A stretch of 64,000 bases of DNA from Prevotella sp. GTDB taxonomy: Bacteria > Bacteroidota > Bacteroidia > Bacteroidales > Bacteroidaceae. Shown piece after piece: positions 25,330 to 34,332 of the stretch. The DNA lies in assembly GCA_021636625.1 (NCBI GenBank), contig JAJWLX010000011.1, forward strand, positions 13,041 through 77,040. Direction: 5' to 3'. The translations under genes and the position numbers were made by a program. The notes below the pieces were generated by a model, which saw nothing but the letters and a program-made list of their open reading frames with translations, made no database searches and was not told the DNA's origin. The first letter of the stretch is position 1, and each line of letters begins with the position of its first letter.

Positions 25330-26230
25330 TCCGGTATCTTTAGCTGGTGGCCTCCTGTGCTGCAGTCCTTCTACGATTTCAGCACAGGAGTTGCAAGCTA
25401 AGATTACCATCAACCATGCCCAGATTTCGGGCACGGAGAAAGGCGTATTCGACAATCTGCAACAAACCTTGCAGCAATTCGTTAACAATCGCCAATGGAC
25501 TCATCTTCAGTTTCAGAAGAACGAACGCATCATCTGCAACTTCAATATCACCGTCACCAAGTATGACAGAGACCAGAATCTCTTTACCTGCAAGGCGCTG
25601 ATACAGGCCAATCGCCCAGTCTTCAATTCGGCATACACCTCCACCTTATATAATAATGTGGACGATAACTTCACGTTTCGTTTTGCCGAATACGACCAGT
25701 TGGAGTTCAATGAGCAGCAGATAGACAATCAGCTTACGGCTCTCTTTGCCTATTATGCATATCTTATCATCGGCATCGATCTGGATAGTTTTGCCCCCAA
25801 AGGCGGTGAAGACATCCTGCAGCGCTGCATGAATCTGACAAACAATGCCCAGAATCTGGATTATCCCGGATGGAAGGCTTTCTCTGATGACCGCAACCGA
25901 TATGCCATCATCTCAGACTATCTGGATGGAGCACTGGAACCCTTCAGACAGTTGCAGTATGACTACTATCGGAAAGGACTCGACGAGATGGCAAATAATG
26001 CGGAAAGAGGTCGTACCGAGATAACCGCCGCCCTGGAAACAGGACTGAAGAAGGCGAAGGAAAACCGCCCACTCAGTTTGTTGCCACAGATATGGACCGA
26101 CTTCAAGAAGGATGAACTTGCCAACATCTATCGCGGCAAGGGAACCCAGAAGGAAAAGGAGAGCATCTATGAACTCCTCTTCTCCATCAATCCTTCACAG
26201 AATAAATACTGGGATCTGGTCAAGGAATAA
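25265..26230 (+). CDS. porD: PorD/DUF4835 family protein
   Basis: Exported protein of up to 321 residues of the DUF4835 family, called PorD in type IX secretion work. It has a hydrophobic signal region ending ...SPSTISAQ before ELQAKITINHAQI. Core motifs include FQKNERIICNFNITVTKYDRD and AYYAYLIIGIDLDSFAPKGG. The ATG at 25265 lies 65 bp inside coaBC; it is the only ATG upstream of the signal region, but a shorter start with an alternative codon is possible. coaBC-porD-recN is a familiar order in Bacteroidota. No other type IX secretion gene is in the window. Confidence 0.87.
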   Translation: MKRNRRLRWLTTSLTSWLSCFSPVSLAGGLLCCSPSTISAQELQAKITINHAQISGTEKGVFDNLQQTLQQFVNNRQWTHLQFQKNERIICNFNITVTKYDRDQNLFTCKALIQANRPVFNSAYTSTLYNNVDDNFTFRFAEYDQLEFNEQQIDNQLTALFAYYAYLIIGIDLDSFAPKGGEDILQRCMNLTNNAQNLDYPGWKAFSDDRNRYAIISDYLDGALEPFRQLQYDYYRKGLDEMANNAERGRTEITAALETGLKKAKENRPLSLLPQIWTDFKKDELANIYRGKGTQKEKESIYELLFSINPSQNKYWDLVKE

Positions 26231-26360
26231 TCTTTCAGGAATCATTTGTCTGGATAGATTTTTCAGGTTGGAATCTTCATGAGATCATCTTCCAGAAAGA
26301 AGCTTCTGAAAATCAGAATCAGCTTTCCCTTTATATCTTTATCAAAAAGTAGAATAAAAT

Positions 26361-28019
26361 ATGCTTAAGCAATTATATATCAAGAACTTCACGCTCATCG
26401 ACGAGCTGAACATCTCTCTCTATCCTGGCTTCTCCGTCATCACGGGTGAGACCGGAGCAGGAAAGAGTATCATCCTCGGTGCCATCGGACTGCTTCTGGG
26501 TAACCGTGCCGACAGCAAGGCGATCAAGGCAGGAAGAGACCGTTGCGTGATAGAGGCTCACTTCGATCTCTCCAGATATGGTATGCAGAAATTCTTCGAT
26601 GATAACGACATCGACTATGATGCCGATGATACGATCATCCGAAGAGAGTTGACTGCAGCCGGCAAGAGCCGTGCCTTCATCAATGACACACCGGTGCCTC
26701 TCACCCGTATGAGAGAATTGGGAGAGCAACTCGTGGATATCCATTCGCAGCATCAGAATCTTCTTCTGCAGAAAGAAGACTTCCAGTTGAATGTGGTGGA
26801 TATCATCGCTCAGGATGCCGACCAGATCAAGGTTTACCAAAAGGAGTATTATGCCTATCGCAAAGCCAAGGAACTTCTGGAAGAACTGAAAGCCGAGATT
26901 GCCAAGAACCGTGAGAACGAGGAGTTTATGCGCTTCCAGCATAAAGAGCTGGATGATGCAAATCTGCAGGAAGGCGAATTGGAACAGCTGGAACAGGAAG
27001 CAGAAACCCTGAGCCATTCGGAGGACATCAAGACCGCTCTCTTCGAAGCAGACAATGCGCTTTCGGGAGACGACGACAGCATACTTGACAAACTGAAGAA
27101 CGCCACTCATCAACTGGAAAATATCTGTGATGTCTATCCAAGCATGGCTGATGTGGCTGGCAGAATGCAGAGCAGCTATATCGAACTGAAGGACATCGCA
27201 CAGGAAATCAGCAGTAGTGTAGATCACGTGGAATTCGATCCTAACCGATTGGATGCCATCAATACCCGTCTGGACAAACTCTACACCCTGCAGCAGAAGT
27301 TCCATGTGGAAACGGTGACAGAACTCATTGCTACCCGTGACCGCATAGCAGAACAGCTTGCACATATCGATAATGGCGATGAAGACATCGAAGAGAAGGA
27401 AAAAGAAGTTGCAGCTCTCCTTGCCAAGGCTGAAAAGCAAGCTGCCCTACTCACTTCTATCCGTCAGAAATCAGCAAAGGCCATCGAAAAAGAGATGAAG
27501 GGCAGACTCATCCCGCTGGGCATTCCGAATGTGAGATTCGAGATTGCCTTCGCAGATAAACCACTGTCTGGAAATGGTGCCGATAAGGTCAGCTTCCTCT
27601 TCAGTGCCAACAAGAGTACCCAGCTACAGCCTGTCAGTCAGGTAGCTTCGGGTGGTGAGATTGCTCGTGTAATGCTCTCGCTGAAGGCTATGATCAGTGG
27701 AGCCGTGAAGTTGCCAACTATCATCTTTGATGAAATTGATACCGGTGTAAGCGGAAAGATAGCTGAAAAGATGGCAGATATCATGGAAGAAATGGGACTC
27801 CAGAACCGACAGGTACTCTCTATCACTCACCTGCCACAGATAGCAGCCAAGGGTAGCCATCATTACAAGGTGTTGAAGGAGGAAACCGAGAATGGAACCA
27901 TCTCGCACATGAAAGAGCTCAACAACCAGGAACGCATTGAGGAAATTGCCCAGATGCTCAGTGGCAGTGACATCACGCAGGCAGCTCTTGCCAATGCCAA
28001 AGAATTATTGAGAATATGA
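26361..28019 (+). CDS. recN: DNA repair protein RecN
   Basis: SMC-like ATPase of 552 residues for double-strand break repair. Walker A GETGAGKS at residues 29-36, DIHSQHQN (Q-loop area), a long central coiled coil (about 155-340), then the signature SQVASGGEIARVMLSLK and Walker B PTIIFDEIDTGVSG, ending with LSITHLPQIAAKGSHHYKV. All parts are present at normal length. It follows porD after a 130-bp gap that shows no clear promoter. The next gene overlaps its stop by 4 bp. Confidence 0.97.
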   Translation: MLKQLYIKNFTLIDELNISLYPGFSVITGETGAGKSIILGAIGLLLGNRADSKAIKAGRDRCVIEAHFDLSRYGMQKFFDDNDIDYDADDTIIRRELTAAGKSRAFINDTPVPLTRMRELGEQLVDIHSQHQNLLLQKEDFQLNVVDIIAQDADQIKVYQKEYYAYRKAKELLEELKAEIAKNRENEEFMRFQHKELDDANLQEGELEQLEQEAETLSHSEDIKTALFEADNALSGDDDSILDKLKNATHQLENICDVYPSMADVAGRMQSSYIELKDIAQEISSSVDHVEFDPNRLDAINTRLDKLYTLQQKFHVETVTELIATRDRIAEQLAHIDNGDEDIEEKEKEVAALLAKAEKQAALLTSIRQKSAKAIEKEMKGRLIPLGIPNVRFEIAFADKPLSGNGADKVSFLFSANKSTQLQPVSQVASGGEIARVMLSLKAMISGAVKLPTIIFDEIDTGVSGKIAEKMADIMEEMGLQNRQVLSITHLPQIAAKGSHHYKVLKEETENGTISHMKELNNQERIEEIAQMLSGSDITQAALANAKELLRI

Positions 28020-29665
28020 AAAGAATAAATATGATCATGATGGGACTGATGCTGGGTGCATCATCCCTCTTCGCTCAGCCAGGCTCTGTACAGAAAGCCG
28101 CTAAGAGCGTATTTACACTCACCACCTTCAACAAGGATGGTAACATCATTTCTTCTACACAAGGTGTATTTATTGATAACAAGGGAACGGCTATCGGTAC
28201 CTTCAAACCGTTTATCGGTGCTGTGAAGGCTACCATCGTGGATGCCAGCGGAAAATCGATGGACGTGGATGCTATCCTCGGTGCCGATGAACTTTACGAT
28301 GTGGCTAAGTTCAGAGTATTGGGTAATACTACGGCTGCCAACATTGCTACAGCAGAATCACCTGCGGGCAGCAAGGTTTGGCTCGTTCCTTATTCTATCA
28401 AGAAGTCACCTTTCCAGCAGGAGGATATCGCAAGCGTTGAGAAGTTTAAGGAAACTTACAATTACTACATCTTCTCCAACACCGTACCCGACAATGCAGT
28501 GGGTTGCCCATTCGTCAACAAAAACGGTCAGGTGATTGGTATCATGCATAGCAACGGTCAGGTAACTGCCATTGATGCCAATTATGCCAAGGAGTTGAAG
28601 GTGACAGGTCTTTCCACACTGGATGCAGCCCTTCGCGAAACAGGCATCCGTACCGCTCTTCCTGATACCGAACAGGAGGCGATTACGATGATGACGCTCA
28701 ATAAGTCTCAAGTGTCCCGCGACATCTATACCAAGTATGCAGATGAGTTTATGACAAAGTTCCCTGCTTCAGCATTCGGCTATAAGGAAAAAGCAACTCT
28801 TCTTGTGGATAAGAACGAGTTTGCCGAGGCAGCCAAATGTATGGAAGAAGGAATCAAGAAATCTTCTGCCAAGGATGAAGCCCACTCCAATTATTCTGAT
28901 GTCATCTATCAGAAACTGATCTATAAGGGTGATTCTGCCTATACAGTCTGGACTTACGACAAGGCGATAGAAGAGGCACAGAAGGCATACGCCATCAATG
29001 CCAATCCTGTATATCAGCATCAGGAAGCACGTATCATCTTTACCAAGGGTAATTATCAGAAGGCATACGATATGTTCATAGCCCTGACCAAGACTTCGGT
29101 CAAGAACCCGGAAATCTTCCTGGAGGCAGCTCAGGCTAAGATTCAGCTCAAGGCTCCAGCTACAGAGATCAAGGTCTTGCTGGACAGTGCAGTCAATGAG
29201 GCTAAGAATTCGGGCACGATGGCTGGTCCTTACTATCTGGCTCGTGGTGATTTCCAGGCGGAACAGGGAGAGTATCGTAGTGCTATAGCCGACTACAATA
29301 TGTATGATTCGATTGTACGTCCTGTTAATCCTGCATTTTTCTATGCAAGATACAAGGCTGAGACCAAGTTGCGCATGTGGCAGCCAGCGCTGATAGATAT
29401 TGCCCGTACCTGCTACCTCGCTCCTAACGAGCCTACCTATTTTGCAGAATGGGCTAGTCTTGACTTACGTGTGAAGCGATATGCAGAAGGCATCAGTGCA
29501 GCCAAGCATTGCATAGAGATTGCTCCAGAATATGCCGATGGCTATCTCCTCCTCGGTTTGCTCCAGATGGAGAACAAGCAGAAGGAAGAGGCTCGCAAGA
29601 ACCTGGAAAAAGCAAAGGAACTGGGAGATACCCGTGCTGAGGGTTATCTCAAGAAACTGAAATAA
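28016..29665 (+). CDS. Secreted trypsin-fold pseudo-protease with TPR repeats
   Basis: Protein of 549 residues. Signal peptide MKRINMIMMGLMLGASSLFA. Residues 25-200 resemble a trypsin/HtrA-like fold, but the catalytic His site reads GTFKPF (61-66) with no His. The Asp is kept (D95 in LYDVAKFRV) and the Ser motif reads VGCPFVNKNGQVIG with C164 in place of Ser. It is therefore probably inactive and may bind partners. Residues 230-549 form TPR helices, e.g. YAEGISAAKHCIEIAPEYADG. It overlaps recN by 4 bp (ATGA) and ends the six-gene run. Function unknown. Confidence 0.85.
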   Translation: MKRINMIMMGLMLGASSLFAQPGSVQKAAKSVFTLTTFNKDGNIISSTQGVFIDNKGTAIGTFKPFIGAVKATIVDASGKSMDVDAILGADELYDVAKFRVLGNTTAANIATAESPAGSKVWLVPYSIKKSPFQQEDIASVEKFKETYNYYIFSNTVPDNAVGCPFVNKNGQVIGIMHSNGQVTAIDANYAKELKVTGLSTLDAALRETGIRTALPDTEQEAITMMTLNKSQVSRDIYTKYADEFMTKFPASAFGYKEKATLLVDKNEFAEAAKCMEEGIKKSSAKDEAHSNYSDVIYQKLIYKGDSAYTVWTYDKAIEEAQKAYAINANPVYQHQEARIIFTKGNYQKAYDMFIALTKTSVKNPEIFLEAAQAKIQLKAPATEIKVLLDSAVNEAKNSGTMAGPYYLARGDFQAEQGEYRSAIADYNMYDSIVRPVNPAFFYARYKAETKLRMWQPALIDIARTCYLAPNEPTYFAEWASLDLRVKRYAEGISAAKHCIEIAPEYADGYLLLGLLQMENKQKEEARKNLEKAKELGDTRAEGYLKKLK

Positions 29666-29717
29666 CCAGATTAATTGAAATAACAAAATTGAAGGTGGTA
29701 ATAATTGCCCTTTCAAA

Positions 29718-29738
29718 CGCCCTGAAAGGGCAGAAGCT
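29718..29738 (+). repeat. 21-nt CGCCCTG-AAGC element, copy 1
   Basis: Begins CGCCCTGAAAGGGCAGAAGC. Related copies occur at 29784-29804, 35526-35546 and 57282-57302, each just downstream of a plus-strand gene. Here GCCCTTTC (29707-29714) and GAAAGGGC (29724-29731) can pair. Confidence 0.65.
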
Positions 29739-29743
29739 CATAG

Positions 29744-29768
29744 CCCAGGGTGTTACCCTGGGTTTTTT
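29744..29768 (+). terminator. Terminator of the dnaN-recN operon
   Basis: CCCAGGGT (29744-29751), 3-nt loop, ACCCTGGG (29755-29762), six Ts. Confidence 0.88.
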
Positions 29769-29783
29769 GTTGCTTTAGCTCTG

Positions 29784-29804
29784 CGCGCTGTAAGGGCAAA
29801 AGCT
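29784..29804 (+). repeat. 21-nt CGCCCTG-AAGC element, copy 2
   Basis: Begins CGCGCTGTAAGGGCAAAAGC, one base different from the consensus CGCCCTG at the left end. No partner arm is obvious, so it looks like a degenerate copy. Confidence 0.5.
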
Positions 29805-29885
29805 TTAAAAATAATCGAAGAAGATGCTCTTGCTAATAAAGAATTTACGTAATATTGAAATAAAAGAAAAAAATATCCCAAAATA

Positions 29886-29917
29886 TTTGGTGGATTCACA
29901 AAAAAGTATTACCTTTG
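29886..29917 (+). promoter_or_regulatory. Promoter of tRNA-Arg
   Basis: -33 TTTG (29886-29889), 20-bp spacer, -7 TACCTTTG (29910-29917), 27 bp before the mature tRNA 5' end. Confidence 0.8.
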
Positions 29918-29944
29918 CACACGCTAATGAAAAATGGCAGTGTT

Positions 29945-30019
29945 GGTTCCGTAGCTCAGTTGGATTAGAGCAACAGCCTTCTAAGCTGTGGGTCTTGGGT
30001 TCGAACCCCAACGGAATCA
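29945..30019 (+). tRNA. tRNA-Arg (anticodon UCU)
   Basis: A cloverleaf can be folded by eye. Acceptor arms are GGTTCCG and CGGAATC (one G-U pair). The D-arm contains TAGCTCAGTTGGATTAGAGC. The anticodon stem is ACAGC/GCTGT around loop CTTCTAA, giving anticodon TCT, which reads AGA. The T-arm is TTGGG-TTCGAAC-CCCAA. The 3' CCA is not encoded. It has its own promoter and terminator and reads a codon that is rare in most genes here. Confidence 0.96.
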
Positions 30020-30020
30020 C

Positions 30021-30060
30021 AAAAGTGGATTAATCGAAAGGTTAATCCACTTTTTGTTTA
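30021..30060 (+). terminator. Terminator of tRNA-Arg
   Basis: AAAAGTGGATTAA (30021-30033) pairs with TTAATCCACTTTT (30042-30054), 8-nt loop, T-rich tail. Confidence 0.88.
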
Positions 30061-30103
30061 TATATACATCGGGGTAAATACAAAAGCATTACATATTTAA
30101 AAT

Positions 30104-30136
30104 AAAAAGGCCGATGCTATGTGCACCAGCCTTTTT
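30104..30136 (-). terminator. Terminator of the beta-galactosidase gene
   Basis: AAAAAGGC (30104-30111) and GCCTTTTT (30129-30136) form an 8-bp stem; on the minus strand the tail is T-rich (TTTTTATTTTAAAT). Confidence 0.75.
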
Positions 30137-30149
30137 AATATACTATTAT

Positions 30150-33100
30150 TTATTCTGTTATTAGTGTAAACTCCGAACCAGAAGCATAATCCTGACCATT
30201 CTGTTCATTCAATGCACGCAGACGGAAGTAGCGAGCCTTGACAGGCTTGTTCAACATCACCTTCTGCAGCTTGGCTGTCTTCTCAAAATGACCCTTCAAG
30301 ATTGGCTCACCCCAAGTCTTGTTGTCGTTGCAGACGTAGATTTCATAATCCTTGATGCAACCATTCAGAGAACCATCCTGGCGTGCCAGATAAGTAAAGC
30401 CCTTGATGACCTTCTGCTTGCCAGCATCGAAGTCAACCCAGTGAGGATACTTAGCCAATGTAATGGAATACATCGTATGCCAGAATGTAGAAGGATCGCC
30501 ATCTACCAAGTAGGCAGCATCACCTTCATCAGGCTCCTGGCTGGAAGCAAAGGCAATCTGAAGATTAGAAGTCTGCTGATTCTGCTGCATCTTCTTCATC
30601 ATCTCCTTCACCATCTCACGACCGGTAGCTGAAACCTTCACGATATTTCCAAGCTCTGACTTCACCGCTGGACGGATGATGAATCCGAAGGTGGTAGGAG
30701 TACTGCGTACCTGATCTGGTGTCAAAGGACCACCCTGTCCACAGCTGGCACCGCCCAATCCTGTAACCTTTGCATCGAGGTGCAAGTGAGTACCGCTGCT
30801 CTTTGGCAACTGATATGGATGTGCTGCCAAAGTCAACTCCTGCTGACTCCAAGGCAATGCTGAAGCAGACATAGTACTGTCAGAGATGAATACTACACCC
30901 TGCTGGCTGTCGTTGGTAACGGCGCACCAACGTACCTCCTCGCGGTTGCCCTGTGCCTGTGGCTTAGGAAGCATGATGCCCTGTTCTGCTACCGGACTGT
31001 GGTACCAACCGATAAACTGGCTGGTCTTGCGGTCGTTATAGTTGTTGACAGGTCCGCGTCCATAATAATCATACTGGTTCAACTCGCTTGGCAATACCAT
31101 AGAATAGCCGATACGAGGCAAGATGACCTTAGAACGGTTAGCACCGATGGCACTCTGCATCTCGATAGAACCATCCTTATAGATAGTATAGATCTGGCGT
31201 GAAGTGAACTTCAGGTCAGCATCAGTCAAGGCATGCTTGTTCTTCTCGAAGTTATAGCAAGACTCTGGGTCACGGTCGCGGTTGCTGTAATTCACATCGC
31301 ATCCCTCCTTACCCTGACTCTCTACAGTAAAGTCGAGCTGGTAAGTACCATTCTTCTTGGCTGTATAGTTCCAGTTCTTCACTACATGCTGCAGGTCGTA
31401 CAGACCGTTCTTGAACCATGCATTGTGGTATCCGATACCGGCATCGTTGTCTGTAGGAGCACGATATGCATCGAGCTTAGGACCATTGCCATCCTTGATG
31501 ATATCCTGGCTGCCATACTTCAGGCTATAGATAGCACCGGTATTCAGGTCGAATGCCACCTGGAAGTTGCCGCCATGGATGTTGGCACGCTTAGCCGCCT
31601 TATCTACCGAAAGCTTCATCGCCTTACCGTTCTTGGCAACAGTAGCGATAGAAGGAGCTACAACGTCAGCGCCCTTCACTCTCAACTGTTCTTCCATCTG
31701 AGGATAACCCTTGGCTGCCCAAGGCATATCCTTACCCAGAAGGAACTGAACTGTTACGAAGTACTCGCTCTTAGGATCGAGGCTTGCATAATCGTATGGC
31801 AAGGTATAGAATCCCTTCTCACGAGGACCCACGATATTCTTGGCACCCTGCAATGGCTGATTTTTTGAAATGCAGACGCCATCCTTATAGAGAGACCATA
31901 CAATCTGGTAATTCTTGAGAGGCTCGAAGTAGTTCTTGTTGAAGATTTCAATCTGTCCCTGCTTCATATCTACAGCCTTCACGCCTACATTCTGATAAAC
32001 CTTCTTTACCTCATAGTACTGAGCCTTAGGTGAGAAGTCTGGGCGAAGGATACCATTCATACAGAACATACCATCGTTTGGCTTGTTGTCCTTACCGAAG
32101 TCACCACCGTATGCCCAGTAGGTCTTGCCGGTTACAGGATCCTGCTTGTTAAGAGCCTGGTCAACCCAGTCCCAGATAGCTCCACCCATGAAGAAATTGG
32201 TGCTCTCGATGGCATTCCAGTAATCTATCAGGTTACCGCAGGCATTACCCATAGAGTGAGCATACTCAGAGATGTGGAACGGATACTTCAGCTTGTACTT
32301 GCCCTGTACGGCTCCCTGAACCCAGGCGATGGAAGGATACTGGTTAGAACCCATATCCACGATATCATTGTTGCGCTCATACTGAACAGGGCGGCTGGTA
32401 TCATAAGCCTTGATGGCATTATAGCAATCTACGAAAGTCTTGCCAGGACCAGCCTCGTTACCCAAACTCCAGATTACTACAGAAGGATGATTCACGGTAG
32501 CGTGTACCATCTCCATGTTTCTGGCGATATGAGCGTTGCGGAACTCAGGTACATGAGAAAGACTCTGCTTGCCATAGTAGTACTCATGGCTCTCGAGGTT
32601 AGCTTCATCCTCCAGATAGATACCATACTTATCGCAGAGATAATACCAGTAAGGTGCATCAGGATAGTGGCAGTTGCGCACATGGTTGATATTGCCACGC
32701 TTCATCAGGAAGATTTCGTTCTCCATCTGCTCGCGGGTAGCAGTATGACCTAACAGCGTATTGTTCTCATGACGGTTGACACCCTTCAGCTTGATAGGCT
32801 GTCCGTTGAGATAGTAATATCTTCCAGCCAATCCGAACTCATCCTTCTCGGCAGGAGTCTCCTTGATTTCCACCTTTCTGAAGCCAACGATGGTAGAGAA
32901 AGTCTGAACCGTTCTGCCCTTGGCATCCTTCAATTCTCCTACCAGTGTATAACGGTAAGGAGCTTCTGCACTCCAGAGCTTCACCTTGTTGGCAGCATCG
33001 AGCGTAGTCTCCAGCATAATCTCGCCCTTGGAATTCAGTTTTCCTACGAGAGGAGTAGAAGCTGTAACGCCTTCCATCAGGTCATTGTCGTCGGAATAAA

Positions 33101-34064
33101 GACGGTTGGCATAGAGTGAATACTGCAAGGTATAACCCTTGATTGCCTTCTTGGAAAGGTTCTGCAACTGTGCCGTGATATGCAAGGTGGCATGGCTGTA
33201 GGTTTCATCCAAGTCAGGAATAGCCTTGATGTCTCTTACCTGAACCTGTGGTTTGGCAACCAGAGCAACGGTGCGGAAGATACCAGGCAAGCGGAACATA
33301 TCCTGACTCTCCAGGAAAGAACCGTCTGAATGGCGATAAACCTCTACAGATACGGTATTCTCCTCACCCTCCTTATTAAGATAAGGTGTAATGTCGAATT
33401 CAGCCAGGTTGCGTGAGTTTTTGGAGAATCCCACATACTTACCATTTATATATAGGTAGAAGAATGAATCTACACCATCGAAGTTCAGATAGATCTGCTG
33501 ACCCTTCCAGTCTGCAGGAACGGAGAAGGTTCTGCGATAAGACCCCACCTCATTGCGGTTGCGATAGGTCATCCAGTCGGTAGGAGGTGTACGCATCACT
33601 CCACCCTTCCAGTCGTTCATCGGCTGCCAGGAGTGCTGGAAGATGACGCGCTGGTTAGAATAGAGCGGATCTCCATACTTGTTGTTTCCATCTTTCTGCA
33701 GTCCTGCCAGATTCCAGTTCATAGGCACCTTGATGTCGTCCCAGTGAGAGACATCATAGTCTGTACGGTAGAAATCCTTAGGACGCTCATCAGGATTTGG
33801 AGCCCAATGGAACTTCCATAATCCATCGAGAGATTTCCAGTAAGAACTGTTTTCTGGTAAAACCTTTCTCGCCTCTTCGACATTGCGGAACGAGAAGAAC
33901 CAAGCATGCGGCTGCTGCTTGTTGACAGCTACGGAATCAGGACTTTGCCACTCCCATCCCGTAGGCGCTGCCTGCTGATTGTAGAAGTAGCCTCCTAAAG
34001 TACCATCTGCCCATGCTGAAGAGCAAATGAGTCCGGTTAAAAGTAATAAATAAGTTTTCTTCAT
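30150..34064 (-). CDS. Secreted GH2 beta-galactosidase, LacZ type, with C-terminal F5/8-like domain
   Basis: Large beta-galactosidase of 1304 residues with signal peptide MKKTYLLLLTGLICSSAWA, so it acts in the periplasm or at the surface. Order: sugar-binding jelly roll (about 80-270), immunoglobulin-like domain, TIM barrel (about 400-690) with acid/base E537 in WSLGNEAG and nucleophile E600 in FHISEYAHSMGN, then the beta-galactosidase small-chain domain (about 840-1130). The last 150 residues (IAFASSQEPDEGDAAYLVDG ... WVDFDAG ... YFRLRALNE) look like a discoidin (F5/8 type C) carbohydrate-binding domain, absent from E. coli LacZ. It probably releases galactose from plant or host glycans. A near-perfect promoter lies upstream. 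Confidence 0.95.
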   Translation of the reverse strand: MKKTYLLLLTGLICSSAWADGTLGGYFYNQQAAPTGWEWQSPDSVAVNKQQPHAWFFSFRNVEEARKVLPENSSYWKSLDGLWKFHWAPNPDERPKDFYRTDYDVSHWDDIKVPMNWNLAGLQKDGNNKYGDPLYSNQRVIFQHSWQPMNDWKGGVMRTPPTDWMTYRNRNEVGSYRRTFSVPADWKGQQIYLNFDGVDSFFYLYINGKYVGFSKNSRNLAEFDITPYLNKEGEENTVSVEVYRHSDGSFLESQDMFRLPGIFRTVALVAKPQVQVRDIKAIPDLDETYSHATLHITAQLQNLSKKAIKGYTLQYSLYANRLYSDDNDLMEGVTASTPLVGKLNSKGEIMLETTLDAANKVKLWSAEAPYRYTLVGELKDAKGRTVQTFSTIVGFRKVEIKETPAEKDEFGLAGRYYYLNGQPIKLKGVNRHENNTLLGHTATREQMENEIFLMKRGNINHVRNCHYPDAPYWYYLCDKYGIYLEDEANLESHEYYYGKQSLSHVPEFRNAHIARNMEMVHATVNHPSVVIWSLGNEAGPGKTFVDCYNAIKAYDTSRPVQYERNNDIVDMGSNQYPSIAWVQGAVQGKYKLKYPFHISEYAHSMGNACGNLIDYWNAIESTNFFMGGAIWDWVDQALNKQDPVTGKTYWAYGGDFGKDNKPNDGMFCMNGILRPDFSPKAQYYEVKKVYQNVGVKAVDMKQGQIEIFNKNYFEPLKNYQIVWSLYKDGVCISKNQPLQGAKNIVGPREKGFYTLPYDYASLDPKSEYFVTVQFLLGKDMPWAAKGYPQMEEQLRVKGADVVAPSIATVAKNGKAMKLSVDKAAKRANIHGGNFQVAFDLNTGAIYSLKYGSQDIIKDGNGPKLDAYRAPTDNDAGIGYHNAWFKNGLYDLQHVVKNWNYTAKKNGTYQLDFTVESQGKEGCDVNYSNRDRDPESCYNFEKNKHALTDADLKFTSRQIYTIYKDGSIEMQSAIGANRSKVILPRIGYSMVLPSELNQYDYYGRGPVNNYNDRKTSQFIGWYHSPVAEQGIMLPKPQAQGNREEVRWCAVTNDSQQGVVFISDSTMSASALPWSQQELTLAAHPYQLPKSSGTHLHLDAKVTGLGGASCGQGGPLTPDQVRSTPTTFGFIIRPAVKSELGNIVKVSATGREMVKEMMKKMQQNQQTSNLQIAFASSQEPDEGDAAYLVDGDPSTFWHTMYSITLAKYPHWVDFDAGKQKVIKGFTYLARQDGSLNGCIKDYEIYVCNDNKTWGEPILKGHFEKTAKLQKVMLNKPVKARYFRLRALNEQNGQDYASGSEFTLITE

Positions 34065-34098
34065 AAGTTGATGTTATTGTTTCTAATTATTTGCTTTG

Positions 34099-34129
34099 CA
34101 AAGTTACACTATTATTTTGAAAAGGCAAA
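34099..34129 (-). promoter_or_regulatory. Promoter of the beta-galactosidase gene
   Basis: On the minus strand -33 TTTG (CAAA at 34126-34129), 19-bp spacer, -7 TAACTTTG (CAAAGTTA at 34099-34106). Confidence 0.72.
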
Positions 34130-34218
34130 ATTGTAGCGTAGAAAAAGACAGAAAATACCCTGATTTTTGAGATCAGCCTTTAATCTTTGCCCTACCCGAT
34201 GATTTTTTACACGAAAAA

Positions 34219-34250
34219 CTTGGCGGAATCACAGAAAAGCTGTATCTTTG
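34219..34250 (+). promoter_or_regulatory. Promoter of fucO
   Basis: -33 CTTG (34219-34222), 20-bp spacer, -7 TATCTTTG (34243-34250); leader about 75 nt. Confidence 0.68.
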
Positions 34251-34332
34251 TCGCATACAAACAATCGTATGACAATATAGATATACTAAATATATTATTA
34301 ATTAATAAATTCAATCTTAAACAAAGACATTT

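Noticed and set aside
26373..27440. Long open frame (355 codons) on the minus strand inside recN
   Set aside because: It is antisense to a complete RecN with all motifs, has no ribosome binding site and reads as hydrophobic low-similarity sequence; a shadow of codon bias.
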